Source of the DNA: an uncultured Stenotrophomonas sp. | Lineage (GTDB): Bacteria; Pseudomonadota; Gammaproteobacteria; Xanthomonadales; Xanthomonadaceae | Assembly (NCBI GenBank): GCA_900078405.1 | Contig: FLTS01000001.1 | Coordinates: 1,946,626 to 2,010,625, forward strand | DNA length: 64,000 bases | Reading direction: 5' to 3' | Shown here: piece after piece, positions 35,708 through 47,766 of the stretch | Layout: the number at the start of each line of letters is the position of its first letter | Numbering within the stretch: position 1 is the first letter of the stretch | Notes under the pieces: generated by a model | Database searches by the model: none | What the model saw: only the letters and a program-made list of their open reading frames with translations | What the model was told of the DNA's origin: nothing | Made by a program: the position numbers and the translations under genes

Positions 35708-36658
35708 ATGAGTAGCGTTGTTGTTGCCGGTTCCTTCAATGTCGACCACGTCTGGCGTTGCGAAACCCTGCCCGCGCCGGGCGCGACCATTGCCGGGCGC
35801 TACGGCACCGGCCCCGGCGGCAAGGGTTTCAACCAGGCCGTGGCCACCGGCCGTGCCGGCGCCGCCACCACCTTCCTGTGCGCGCTGGGCGATGATGCCG
35901 GTGGCGTGCTGGCCAGGCAGCTGGCCGACGCGGACGGTATCACCGTGGTCGCCGAGGCCAGCAGCGAACCCACCGGCACCGCCGGCATCTACGTGGATGG
36001 ACGCGGCCGCAATTCCATCGTCATCGGCCCCGGCGCCAATGCCTCGCTGAGCACGGCGTTCATGGCCGCCAACGCCGCGCTGATCGGCGGCGCCAAGGTG
36101 CTGCTGGCGCAGCTGGAATCACCGGTGGAGTCGATCGAGGCGGCGCTGGGCATCGCCCGCGAGGCCGGCGTGCTGACCGTGCTCAACGCCGCCCCGGCCA
36201 ACGCGCCCTCGACCATCAGCCTGCTCAAGCTGGCCGACGTGCTGACCCCGAACGAAACCGAGTTCGCCGCCCTGCTCGGCCGCCACGTCGGCGAGCGGGT
36301 GGAGGCCGACGACGTAGCCGCGCTGGACGGCGCCAGCCTGCACGCGCTGTGCCGCAAGCTGTCGGCCAGCACCGTGGTGGTCACCCTCGGCGCGGTCGGC
36401 GTGTTCGTCTCGCACGACGAGGAACGCCTGCGCGGCGACGGCCAGCCCTATTACCGGGTGGCCGCCGAGCCGGTGCAGGCCATCGACACCACCGGTGCCG
36501 GCGACGCCTTCAACGGCGCGCTGGCCGCCTCGCTGGCGCAGGCCCCGGAGGCGGCCTTCATCAAGCACGTGCGTTTCGCCAACCAGTACGCCGCGCGTTC
36601 CACCGAACAGGAAGGCGCCGCGGTGTCGATGCCGCGGATGACGCCGGCCGACGCCTGA
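35708..36658 (+). CDS. PfkB-family ribokinase/nucleoside kinase
   Basis: A 316-residue carbohydrate kinase. The N-terminal PfkB signature is GTGPGGKGFNQAVATGRAGA (about residues 33-52). The second is DTTGAGDAFNGALAASLAQ, with the catalytic base Asp266. VVAGSFNVDHVWRCETLPAPGATI is ribokinase-like. LTPNETEFAALLGR places it with ribokinases rather than fructokinases. The order after nupC suggests it phosphorylates ribose released from nucleosides, or the nucleoside itself; which of these is inference. Confidence 0.88.
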   Translation: MSSVVVAGSFNVDHVWRCETLPAPGATIAGRYGTGPGGKGFNQAVATGRAGAATTFLCALGDDAGGVLARQLADADGITVVAEASSEPTGTAGIYVDGRGRNSIVIGPGANASLSTAFMAANAALIGGAKVLLAQLESPVESIEAALGIAREAGVLTVLNAAPANAPSTISLLKLADVLTPNETEFAALLGRHVGERVEADDVAALDGASLHALCRKLSASTVVVTLGAVGVFVSHDEERLRGDGQPYYRVAAEPVQAIDTTGAGDAFNGALAASLAQAPEAAFIKHVRFANQYAARSTEQEGAAVSMPRMTPADA

Positions 36659-36731
36659 GCCCCGGTACCGGCGAGGCTGCCGCTGGGCTACATTGGCCCG
36701 TGGCATCCCGCCGGCAACCAGGAGACGCTTC

Positions 36732-37067
36732 ATGGCAGGCAAGTTCGTGATCGGCAAGCGCAGCAACGGCGACTTCCAGTTCAACCTCAAGGCCGGCAAC
36801 GGCCAGGTGATCCTGACCAGCCAGGGCTACGCCGACAAGGCCGGCTGCAGGAACGGCATCGAGTCGGTGAAGAAGAACAGCCCCGACGACGCCCGTTACG
36901 AGCGCAAGACCTCCAGCAACGGCAAGCCCTATTTCAACCTGCTGGCGGCCAACGGCCAGGTCATCGGCAACAGCGAGATGTACGAGAGCACCGGCGCGCG
37001 CGACAACGGCATCGCCTCGGTGAAGGCCAATGCCCCGGACGCCACGGTCGTCGACGAAACCGCCTGA
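36732..37067 (+). CDS. YegP family protein (two DUF1508 repeats)
   Basis: A 111-residue protein made of two tandem repeats of about 50 residues. Repeat 1 is FVIGKRSNGDFQFNLKAGNGQVILTSQGYADKAGCRNGIESVKKNSP and repeat 2 is YERKTSSNGKPYFNLLAANGQVIGNSEMYESTGARDNGIASVKANAP. Each carries the FNL-A-NGQVI core and the closing NGI-SVK helix of DUF1508. YegP-like proteins are small, soluble and without known function. GGAG precedes the ATG by 8 nt, and a TACATT box near 36688 may be the -10. Confidence 0.9.
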   Translation: MAGKFVIGKRSNGDFQFNLKAGNGQVILTSQGYADKAGCRNGIESVKKNSPDDARYERKTSSNGKPYFNLLAANGQVIGNSEMYESTGARDNGIASVKANAPDATVVDETA

Positions 37068-37120
37068 CTGCATCCCCCGCGGGAGCGCCGGTGCGCTCCT
37101 GCGGCGCTTGCCGGGACCCT

Positions 37121-37126
37121 TACAAT
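37121..37126 (+). promoter_or_regulatory. -10 box of a probably leaderless dusB promoter
   Basis: TACAAT lies exactly 7 nt before the ATG at 37134. An earlier in-frame ATG at 37125 overlaps the box itself, so it cannot be the start of a message made from this promoter. Confidence 0.6.
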
Positions 37127-37133
37127 GCGCGCC

Positions 37134-38138
37134 ATGCAGATCGGTCCCTACACCATCGCCCCCAACGTGGTGCTCGCGCCCATGGCCGGCATCACCGACA
37201 AGCCGTTCCGGCAGCTGTGCAAGCGGCTGGGCGCGGGGCTGGCGGCCTCGGAGATGACCATCTCCGACCCGCGCTTCTGGAATACCCGCAAGTCGATCCA
37301 CCGCATGGACCATGCCGGCGAGCCGGCGCCGATCAGCGTGCAGATCGCCGGCACCGAGCCGCGGCAGCTGGCCGAGGCGGCACGCCACAACGTGGACCAC
37401 GGCGCGCAGATCATCGACATCAACATGGGCTGCCCGGCCAAGAAGGTGTGCAACGCCTGGGCCGGCTCGGCACTGATGCGTGACGAGGCGCAGGTGGCGC
37501 GCATCCTTGAAGCGGTGGTCGGCGCGGTGGACGTGCCGGTGACGCTGAAGATCCGCACCGGCTGGTGCGCGGAAGTGCGCAATGCCCCGGCCATCGCCCG
37601 CATCGCGCAGGACAGCGGCATCGCCGCGCTGGCGGTGCATGGCCGCACCCGTGACCAGCACTACACCGGCGTGGCCGAGTACGACACCATCGCCGCGATC
37701 AAGGCCGAGCTGCGCATCCCGGTGCTGGCCAACGGCGACGTCGATTCGCCGCGCAAGGCCGCGCAGGTGCTGGCGCATACCGGGGCCGATGCGGTGATGG
37801 TCGGCCGCGCCGCGCAGGGGCGGCCGTGGATCTTCCGCGAGATCGCCCATTACCTGCGCACCGGCGAGGAACTGCCGCCGCCGTCGCTGCAGGAAGTGCG
37901 CGACATCCTGCTCGGCCACCTGGCCGAGCTGCACGCCTTCTACGGTGAACCGCAGGGCGTGCGCATCGCCCGCAAGCACCTGGGCTGGTATGCGAAGGAC
38001 CGGCCGGAACACACCGATGAACAGCGGGCGGCCTTCCGCGCGGTGGTCAACGCCGCCGAAAGCGCCGACGCACAGCTGCGCTTGACCCGTGATTATTTCG
38101 ACGGGCTGATTGCCGGGCAGCCACGGGCCGCGGCCTGA
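37134..38138 (+). CDS. dusB: tRNA-dihydrouridine synthase DusB
   Basis: A 334-residue FMN enzyme that reduces uridine 17 in the tRNA D-loop. The TIM barrel begins with VLAPMAGITDKPFRQLC (about residues 13-29). DINMGCPAKKV holds Cys100, the catalytic acid, and KIRTGW, HGRTRDQHYTG, VLANGDVDSP and GRAAQGRPWIFREI bind FMN and substrate. The sequence is closest to DusB rather than DusA or DusC. In most gammaproteobacteria fis follows dusB; here a GTAG repeat pair and a convergent nitroreductase gene follow instead. The start is set by the -10 box 7 nt upstream. Confidence 0.93.
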   Translation: MQIGPYTIAPNVVLAPMAGITDKPFRQLCKRLGAGLAASEMTISDPRFWNTRKSIHRMDHAGEPAPISVQIAGTEPRQLAEAARHNVDHGAQIIDINMGCPAKKVCNAWAGSALMRDEAQVARILEAVVGAVDVPVTLKIRTGWCAEVRNAPAIARIAQDSGIAALAVHGRTRDQHYTGVAEYDTIAAIKAELRIPVLANGDVDSPRKAAQVLAHTGADAVMVGRAAQGRPWIFREIAHYLRTGEELPPPSLQEVRDILLGHLAELHAFYGEPQGVRIARKHLGWYAKDRPEHTDEQRAAFRAVVNAAESADAQLRLTRDYFDGLIAGQPRAAA

Positions 38139-38169
38139 CACTCCTGCGCGGCCGACCGATGCCGGCCCT

Positions 38170-38239
38170 GTAGATGCGGGGCTTGCCCCGCACGGGGCCA
38201 TGTCGGGAACGCCTCATGCAGGGCAAGCCACGCATCTAC
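38170..38239. repeat. Inverted pair of GTAG palindromes after dusB
   Basis: GTAGATGCGGGGCTTGCCCC begins at 38170 on the plus strand, and its near-identical partner GTAGATGCGTGGCTTGCCCT begins at 38239 on the minus strand. The 70-bp whole can fold as one hairpin with smaller hairpins inside each arm. Confidence 0.88.
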
Positions 38240-38262
38240 AAGGACTTGGCCGAGGCAGCAAG

Positions 38263-38290
38263 AAAAAGCCCGCCAGCAAAGCCGGCGGGC
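38263..38290 (-). terminator. Rho-independent terminator of the nitroreductase gene
   Basis: On the minus strand a GCCCGCC/GGCGGGC stem is followed directly by a run of five T (AAAAA at 38264-38268 on the plus strand). It lies 37 bp after the stop of the nitroreductase gene. Confidence 0.85.
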
Positions 38291-38326
38291 CCGGGGTGGC
38301 GCGGGACGAGGGACGCGCCGGTTGGA

Positions 38327-38926
38327 TCAGGCGAAGACCTTGAAGCGGGCCTCGTCTTCCATGTAGCTCTTCTCGCCGAAGCCGGCCTCGTTGGAGCCGA
38401 ACGGCATCTGCGCGCGCAACTTCCAGTTTTCGGCAATGCCCCACTCGCGGCGCACGGCCTCGTCCACCAGCGGGTTGTAATGCTGCAGGCTGGCACCGAT
38501 GCCTGCGTCGGCCAGCGCCGTCCACACCGCGAACTGGGCGATGCCGTTGGACTGCTCGGCCCACACCGGGAAGTTGTCGGCGTACAGCGGGAATTGTTCC
38601 TGCAGGTTGTGGACCACGTCGGTGTCGATGAAATACAACACCGTGCCGGCACCGGCAGCGAAGCTGTCGAGCTTGGCCTCGGTGGTGGCGAAGGCTTCGG
38701 CCGGCACGATCTTGCGCAGCGCATCCTTGGCCAGCTCCCAGAACTTCACGCTCTGCGCCCCATGCAGGATCAGCGCCCGCGAGGACTGCGCATTGAACGC
38801 CGACGGCGCTTCGCGCACCGCGCGCTTGATCAGGTCGGTGGCCTGGTCCTGGCTGACCGGCAGGTTGCGGCCCAGGGCGTACTGCGAACGACGCTTCTGG
38901 TACAGGGAAATGGCTTGGCTGTTCAT
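38327..38926 (-). CDS. Nitroreductase family protein (Frm2/Hbn1-like)
   Basis: A 199-residue FMN-dependent oxidoreductase. The family pattern is RRSQYALGRNLPVS at the N-terminus (flavin phosphate contact by Arg), REAPSAFNAQSSRALIL (about residues 38-54), and EQSNGIAQFAVWTALADAGIGASLQHYNPLVDEAVRREWG (about 123-162). The subgroup includes yeast Frm2, tied to fatty-acid and oxidative-stress responses, and bacterial nitroaromatic reductases. The physiological substrate is unknown. It is preceded by an unusually AT-rich region with an inverted repeat, which may be a regulator site. Confidence 0.87.
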   Translation of the reverse strand: MNSQAISLYQKRRSQYALGRNLPVSQDQATDLIKRAVREAPSAFNAQSSRALILHGAQSVKFWELAKDALRKIVPAEAFATTEAKLDSFAAGAGTVLYFIDTDVVHNLQEQFPLYADNFPVWAEQSNGIAQFAVWTALADAGIGASLQHYNPLVDEAVRREWGIAENWKLRAQMPFGSNEAGFGEKSYMEDEARFKVFA

Positions 38927-39002
38927 GTGGGCTCCGGAATGAAAGCGGCGATGGGCGCCGGTCGTGATTCGATGGAGTCCATTGTATTTGCCGACAAATT
39001 CA

Positions 39003-39042
39003 GAACAAATATCAAATAAATTACTTATTGTTCCAAATAAGT
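39003..39042. promoter_or_regulatory. AT-rich inverted repeats, candidate operator
   Basis: In DNA that is otherwise about 70% GC, the ~80 bp upstream of the nitroreductase gene are mostly A and T. They hold a 7-bp inverted repeat, ACTTATT/AATAAGT, at 39023-39042 (6-nt loop), overlapping a wider pair GAACAA (39003-39008) and TTGTTC (39028-39033). This looks like a dimeric regulator site (MarR, TetR or ArsR style) and promoter for the minus-strand nitroreductase. No regulator gene is adjacent. Confidence 0.5.
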
Positions 39043-39049
39043 TTGTAAT

Positions 39050-40105
39050 TCAAGGTATTCCGCTTCCCTCGTGCTGTTCCGGCTCCTGCCAGATCCTTCC
39101 CCATACCCGCTTCAGCCGTTGCTCCAGCAACGTACGCCCACCCTGCTCCCGGTAGGCCGGGCGCAATTGCCGCGACGCGATCGCCTCCCAGCCATCGTCA
39201 CGTTCGCGGGCCACGGCGAAGCTGAAGTTGTAGTCCGGCTCCAGGCCCATGCGCAGGTCGCTGAGTACCAGTTCGCCGCCGTGCACCTGCGCGCGCATGA
39301 AGCCGCGGTTGAACCATTGCAGCCGCGCCACCGCAGGAAGTTCCGCCGCCTGCCGCAGCGCCTGCACGTTGGAGGGGTGGCCGTCGAAGCGCATCGGCCC
39401 GCGGTCGGCCCACAGCGAACGCTCGCCGGTCACGTAGCCCTGCGGGGTCATCGCCACCACCTGCCACAGCAGCGTATTGAACGGCATCGGCACCGAAAAG
39501 CGCGGCGCATCGCCCAGCCCCAGCGCCGCCAGCGCGCGGTCGGCCTCGCGTTCGACCCGGTGCTTGGCCAGCAGCGACCAACCAAGGTAGGCGCTGCTGA
39601 GCAGCAACCCGGCCAGCAGCGCATGCCGCGCCAGCGGCCGTTCCCGCGCCAGCCACGCCACCGCGCAGGCCAGCGCCAGCCACACGGTATAAAGCGGGTC
39701 GATGATGAAAACGCTCGACCACATCACCGGGGGCGGCATCAACGGCCACCACAACTGGGTGCCGTAGACAGTGAAGGCATCCAGCAGCGGATGGGTGACC
39801 AGCGCCAGCACGATGGCCCACCACCAGCGCACCGGGGCCGCCGCCACCCGGCCGTGGCCGAAGCGGCGATACAGCCACCAGACCAGCGTGCCCAGCAGCG
39901 GCAGCACGAACAGCGAGTGGCTGAAGCTGCGGTGCACGGTCATCAGGCTGATCGGGTCGCGGGTGAAGGCGGCGATCAGCAGGCCGTCGAGGTCGGGCAG
40001 GGTGCCCAGCGCGGCGCCGGCCAGCAGCGCGGCACGGCGCTGGCCGGCAGGAGCGATGGCGGCGGCAACCGCACCGCCGAGGACGATCTGGCTCAGGGAA
40101 TCCAT
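39050..40105 (-). CDS. YdjM-like membrane-bound metal-dependent hydrolase
   Basis: A 351-residue inner-membrane protein with about five hydrophobic segments in the first 180 residues. The YdjM-family signature is at the N-terminus: MDSLSQIVLGGAVAAAI, then GTLPDLDGL (a possible metal ligand pair), HRSFSHSLFVLPLLG and THPLLDAFTVYGTQLWWPL. The His/Asp set in these motifs is the presumed metal site. The C-terminal ~170 residues are soluble and end WQEPEQHEGSGIP. The activity of the family is unproven. It is divergent from metK, with 143 bp between. Confidence 0.82.
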   Translation of the reverse strand: MDSLSQIVLGGAVAAAIAPAGQRRAALLAGAALGTLPDLDGLLIAAFTRDPISLMTVHRSFSHSLFVLPLLGTLVWWLYRRFGHGRVAAAPVRWWWAIVLALVTHPLLDAFTVYGTQLWWPLMPPPVMWSSVFIIDPLYTVWLALACAVAWLARERPLARHALLAGLLLSSAYLGWSLLAKHRVEREADRALAALGLGDAPRFSVPMPFNTLLWQVVAMTPQGYVTGERSLWADRGPMRFDGHPSNVQALRQAAELPAVARLQWFNRGFMRAQVHGGELVLSDLRMGLEPDYNFSFAVARERDDGWEAIASRQLRPAYREQGGRTLLEQRLKRVWGRIWQEPEQHEGSGIP

Positions 40106-40248
40106 CGCACGATGCTAGCCGATCAGGCCGCCTGCTCCGCCTGCCGGCTTAACCACCGGCAACATCGCAAGGCGCACAATGCACCTCGGCGGCACAGCGT
40201 GTATCATGCGCGCCCATCTTTTCATCCGAATCAAGGGATATAGAGCCG

Positions 40249-41561
<1,313 letters not shown>

Positions 41562-41584
41562 GGGCAGCCGGGCAGGAAACACGG

Positions 41585-41614
41585 AAGGGGTCGCGCAAGC
41601 GGCCCCTTCTCTTT
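41585..41614 (+). terminator. Rho-independent terminator of metK
   Basis: A 10-bp stem (AAGGGGTCGC/GCGGCCCCTT, one T-G wobble) with a GCAA tetraloop is followed by CTCTTT. It lies 24 bp after the metK stop. Confidence 0.85.
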
Positions 41615-41667
41615 ATAAGCTCCGGCCTGCGCTAAAGTCTGCCGCACCCTCCCCTGCGCTCCCGGCC

Positions 41668-42177
41668 ATGTCCGCACCCACGCCCCACCAGTTGTCGATG
41701 ACCGTGCTGATGACGCCGGAGATGGCCAACTTCTCCGGCAAGGTGCATGGCGGCGCAGTGCTGCGCCTGCTCGACCAGGTTGCCTATGCCTGTGCCAGCC
41801 GCTATGCCGGCAACTACGTGGTGACCCTGTCGGTGGACCAGGTGATGTTCCGCCAGCCCATCGCCGTGGGCGAGCTGGTCACCTTCCTGGCCTCGGTGAA
41901 CTACACCGGCACCTCGTCGATGGAAGTGGGCGTCAAGGTGGTGGCCGAGGACATACTTCAGGGCAGCGTGCGCCACGCCAACAGCTGCTTCTTCACGATG
42001 GTGGCGGTGGACGGGGACGGCCGGCCGACGCCGGTGCCACCGTTGCAGCCGCAGGACGGCGACGCGCGCCGCCGCCATGCCGCCGCGCAGATCCGCCGCC
42101 AGCTGCGGCAGGAAATGGAGCAGCGCCACCTGGAGCTGCTCGGGAGCCCCCCGGCTTCCGCCGCCGAACCCGGGTAG
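41668..42177 (+). CDS. Acyl-CoA thioesterase, hotdog fold (YciA-like)
   Basis: A 169-residue enzyme. Residues about 8-125 form one hotdog domain: MTVLMTPEMANFSGKVHGGAVLRLLDQVAYACASRYAGNYVVTLSVDQVMFRQPI, with the Asn and His of the N-x(n)-HGG active site, then GELVTFLASVNYTGTSSMEVGVKVVAED. These thioesterases free fatty acids from acyl-CoA; chain-length preference is not readable. After residue 125 comes a tail of about 45 residues, Arg/Gln-rich then Pro/Ala-rich. The stop TAG is the TAG of a GTAG palindrome, so the tail length may have been set by the repeat. A TAAAGT box near 41633 may be its -10. Confidence 0.9.
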   Translation: MSAPTPHQLSMTVLMTPEMANFSGKVHGGAVLRLLDQVAYACASRYAGNYVVTLSVDQVMFRQPIAVGELVTFLASVNYTGTSSMEVGVKVVAEDILQGSVRHANSCFFTMVAVDGDGRPTPVPPLQPQDGDARRRHAAAQIRRQLRQEMEQRHLELLGSPPASAAEPG

Positions 42178-42210
42178 GCCGGGGCTACGCCCCCGGCGCT
42201 TCGCGCATCC
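42174..42210 (+). repeat. GTAG palindrome at the end of the thioesterase gene
   Basis: GTAGGCCGGGGCTACGCCCC starts at 42174 and supplies the stop codon. Over about 37 bp it is nearly the same as the unit at 11035, ending GCTTCGCGCATCC in both apart from one base. It lies between two convergent genes. Confidence 0.8.
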
Positions 42211-42273
42211 GGGGCTGTGCCGGCATTACCCGGCGGGATGCAGGGGCCACCACGTCCCGGCCCGCACGGGTCA

Positions 42274-45159
<2,886 letters not shown>

Positions 45160-45266
45160 CGCCCTGCCCCATCCGCGCTGTCGCCGTCAGCCGCCATTCT
45201 GCACCGGCACCGTAATACCGGCATCGGGGACAGCCGTTGCGTGCGGCAGCTGTCCGCGCCCGCGCC

Positions 45267-45755
45267 TCACTCCGCCAGTTCGACGCTGTCGAATGCCTCG
45301 CCATGCTGCGGGTGGGCCTGCCACATCTGCCGCAGCGTCAGCCCGCGTACCGGGTCGACGAACTCAGGGGCGATGTCGGCCAGCGGCTTGAGCACGAAGG
45401 CGTGCTTCAGCTCGGGGCGCGGGATGCGCAGGTGGCCCGGCCCGGCCAGCACCAGGTCGCCGTAATACACCACGTCGATGTCCAGCGTGCGGTCGGAAAA
45501 GCGCGGGCCGCTGCGGTCGCGGCCGTGGGCATCCTCGACCGCGTGCAGCCAACCGTCGAGCTCGGCCAGCGGCAGGTCGGTTTCCAGCATCACCGCGTTG
45601 TTGAGGAAGTCCGGGCCGTCGAAGCCTACCGCCGGCGTGCGGTAGGCCGGGGATGCGACGATCCTCCCGAAGCGCTCCTGCAGGGCGTCCAGCGCCGAGC
45701 GCAGGTAATGGTGCGGGCGCAGGTTGCTGCCCAGGCTCAGGAGCACGGTGGTCAT
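45267..45755 (-). CDS. folK: 2-amino-4-hydroxy-6-hydroxymethyldihydropteridine pyrophosphokinase
   Basis: A 162-residue HPPK that transfers pyrophosphate from ATP to the pterin in folate synthesis. The signatures are SLGSNLRPHHYLRSALDAL (about residues 6-24), RTPAVGFDGPDFLNNAVMLETDL (about 39-61) and the metal-binding RFSDRTLDIDVVYYGDLVL (about 84-102), then HLRIPRPELKHAFVLKPLADIAP. Length and motifs are standard. Its usual neighbours (panB or pcnB in many gammaproteobacteria) are not here. It lies 61 bp downstream of the phosphorelay operon and 107 bp upstream of the Ser/Thr kinase gene, all on the minus strand. Confidence 0.95.
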   Translation of the reverse strand: MTTVLLSLGSNLRPHHYLRSALDALQERFGRIVASPAYRTPAVGFDGPDFLNNAVMLETDLPLAELDGWLHAVEDAHGRDRSGPRFSDRTLDIDVVYYGDLVLAGPGHLRIPRPELKHAFVLKPLADIAPEFVDPVRGLTLRQMWQAHPQHGEAFDSVELAE

Positions 45756-45816
45756 CGTTGTCTGGCGCAGGCGGCTTGCCGGGGGAAACGCCAATGATAC
45801 GGCCGGCCGGCGGCGA

Positions 45817-47325
45817 TCACGCCGCTGCCAACGCGTCGGCCACCGCGCGCAACACGCGCTGCATCTCCAGCGGCTTGGGCAGCACGTGCAGTTGCAGGCC
45901 GGTCGGCGCAGGGCCGTCGAAGGCCGGGCCATCGTCAGCCTCCAGCACGATCGCCGGACCGGCGTAGCCCAGCCCCTGCATCTCGGCAAGCAGTTGCCCG
46001 GCCGACAGCAGCGGGATGCCGCCATCGACCAGCACCGCATCCGGCAGGCTGGTTTCCTGCACCTGGCGCAGCGCCGCAGCGCCGTCCAGCGCCACGCTCG
46101 GGCGGTAGCCCTGGCTCGACAGCGCATCACCCAACAGCGACAGCCGCGTGGCTTCGTCGTCCACGACCAGGATGCGCTGGCCCTGCCCGGCCGGCAGCAT
46201 CGCCACTTCGTCGGTGGCGCTGTCGGCAGCGGCGGCCTGCAGCGGCAGCAGCAGGTCGAAGCAGCTGCCCTGCCCCGGCTGGCTGCGCACCGCGATCTCG
46301 CCGCCCAGGCTCTCGACGATGCGCCGGCACGACACCAGCCCGAGCCCGGTACCGCTGTCCTTGGTGGTGAAGAACGGGCTGAACAAGCGCTCCTGGGTGG
46401 CCTGGTCCATGCCGATGCCGTCGTCCTGCACGCGGATGCGCAGGCGCTCGCCGTCGGCGCGCTCGGCCAGCAACTGCAGCCGCCCGCCCTCGGGCATGGC
46501 CTGGATCGCGTTCAGGGCCAGGTTGATCAGCACCTGCTGCAACTCGGTGTAGTTGGCCTCCACCACCAGCCGCTCGTCGCCCGCCTCCAGTTGCAGCGCG
46601 ACGTTGCGCGGCAGGCTGCCCTTGAGCAGCAGGCCCACCGCCTGGAACAGGCGCGGCAGGGCGATGCGTTCGCTGGGCCGGCGCGAGCCGCGCACGAAGG
46701 ACAGCATCGACTCGACCATCTCGTGGCCGCGCCGCGCGCTTTCGGCCACCACGTCGGCCAGCCGCGTCACCTTCGGGTCGTCGCTGCGGTCGCGGATCAG
46801 GTCCGGCACGATCAGCAGCGGCTGCAGGATGTTGCGCAGGTCATGGCTGAGGCCGGCGGCGAGCAGCGCCAGGCTTTCCAGCCGCTGCGCGCGCATCAGT
46901 TCGTCGGCCACCCGCTGCCGCTCGTCCTCGCCGCGCGCCTCGCGCACCGCGCGCGCCACCGCGGAGGGCAGCCGCGCCGGCTGGTGCTTGATGATGTAGT
47001 CGCTGGCACCTTCGCGCAGCGCCTGCACCGCGGTGTCCTCGCCCATCGTGCCGGAGACGAAGATGAAGGGCAGCTGCGGATGCAGTTCGCGCAGGATGCG
47101 CAGCGCCTGGTAGCCGGAGAAACCGGGCATGCTCAGGTCGGACAGCACGATGTCCGGCGGCCAGGCGGCCAGCACCGCACGCATGTCCGCTTCGCCGTCC
47201 ACGCGCCGGAAGCTGGCCTGCATGCCGGCCTCCAGCAGCTGGTCGCTGAGCAGCTCGGCGTCCTCGGCCGAGTCCTCCACCAGCAGGATGCGCAACGGGC
47301 CCAGCGGCGGGGCGGAGTTGGGCAT
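45817..47325 (-). CDS. REC-histidine kinase-REC hybrid protein
   Basis: A 502-residue soluble signalling protein without membrane helices. The N-terminal receiver (about 10-128) has Asp63 in IVLSDLSMPG and is followed directly by a kinase core: His161 in GLSHDLRNILQPLLI, N-box INLALNAIQAM, G1 DDGIGM and G2 GTGLGLV (about 265-335). A second receiver at the C-terminus (about 384-500) has VVDDE, Asp434 in VLVDGGIP and LPKP. It is the third gene of an operon and starts 3 bp after the stand-alone receiver. It could take phosphate from the upstream kinase and pass it on. Output is unknown. Confidence 0.92.
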   Translation of the reverse strand: MPNSAPPLGPLRILLVEDSAEDAELLSDQLLEAGMQASFRRVDGEADMRAVLAAWPPDIVLSDLSMPGFSGYQALRILRELHPQLPFIFVSGTMGEDTAVQALREGASDYIIKHQPARLPSAVARAVREARGEDERQRVADELMRAQRLESLALLAAGLSHDLRNILQPLLIVPDLIRDRSDDPKVTRLADVVAESARRGHEMVESMLSFVRGSRRPSERIALPRLFQAVGLLLKGSLPRNVALQLEAGDERLVVEANYTELQQVLINLALNAIQAMPEGGRLQLLAERADGERLRIRVQDDGIGMDQATQERLFSPFFTTKDSGTGLGLVSCRRIVESLGGEIAVRSQPGQGSCFDLLLPLQAAAADSATDEVAMLPAGQGQRILVVDDEATRLSLLGDALSSQGYRPSVALDGAAALRQVQETSLPDAVLVDGGIPLLSAGQLLAEMQGLGYAGPAIVLEADDGPAFDGPAPTGLQLHVLPKPLEMQRVLRAVADALAAA

Positions 47326-47328
47326 GGC

Positions 47329-47766
47329 TTACTCCGGCTCCGGGGCGTGGTTGAGCAGGGACCAGAACGTGCCCAGCGTCTTCACCGCGGCAAAGAACTG
47401 GTGGGCGTCCATCGGCTTGACCACGTAGGCGTTCACGCCCATGTCCCAGCTGCGCGCCAGGTCGCTCTCCTCGCGCGAGGACGACAGGATCACCACCGGC
47501 AGGCGCTTGAGCTCCTCGGTGGCACGGATGCGCTGCAGTACCTCCAGCCCGTCCATGCGCGGCATCTTGATGTCCAGCAGCACCACCACCGGCGGCTCCG
47601 CACTGCGGCCGGCATGGGCGCCGCGGCGCAGCAGGAAGTCCATCGCGTCCACGCCGTCCTCGACGTGCACGATGGGGTTGGCCAGGTGCGCCTCGCGCAG
47701 CGCATCGATCGTCATTTCGGCATCGGCCGGGCTGTCCTCGGCCAGCAGGATGGGACGCAGGTTCAT
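47329..47766 (-). CDS. Stand-alone response regulator (Rcp1-like)
   Basis: A 145-residue single receiver domain with no output domain. It has the acidic pair AEDSPADAEM, the phospho-acceptor Asp65 in VVLLDIKMPRMDGLEVL, the Ser of VVILSSSREE and the lysine of YVVKPMD. The long insertion between beta-2 and Asp65 (LLRRGAHAGRSAEPPV) is typical of Rcp1-type regulators that partner phytochrome-like kinases. Its ATG overlaps the stop of the upstream kinase, and the REC-HK-REC gene follows after 3 bp. It is probably a phosphate shuttle between the two kinases. Confidence 0.93.
   Translation of the reverse strand: MNLRPILLAEDSPADAEMTIDALREAHLANPIVHVEDGVDAMDFLLRRGAHAGRSAEPPVVVLLDIKMPRMDGLEVLQRIRATEELKRLPVVILSSSREESDLARSWDMGVNAYVVKPMDAHQFFAAVKTLGTFWSLLNHAPEPE

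Noticed and set aside
40106..40248. A SAM riboswitch before metK.
   Set aside because: The likely leader after the TATCAT box (40202-40207) is only about 35 nt, too short for any known SAM riboswitch class.
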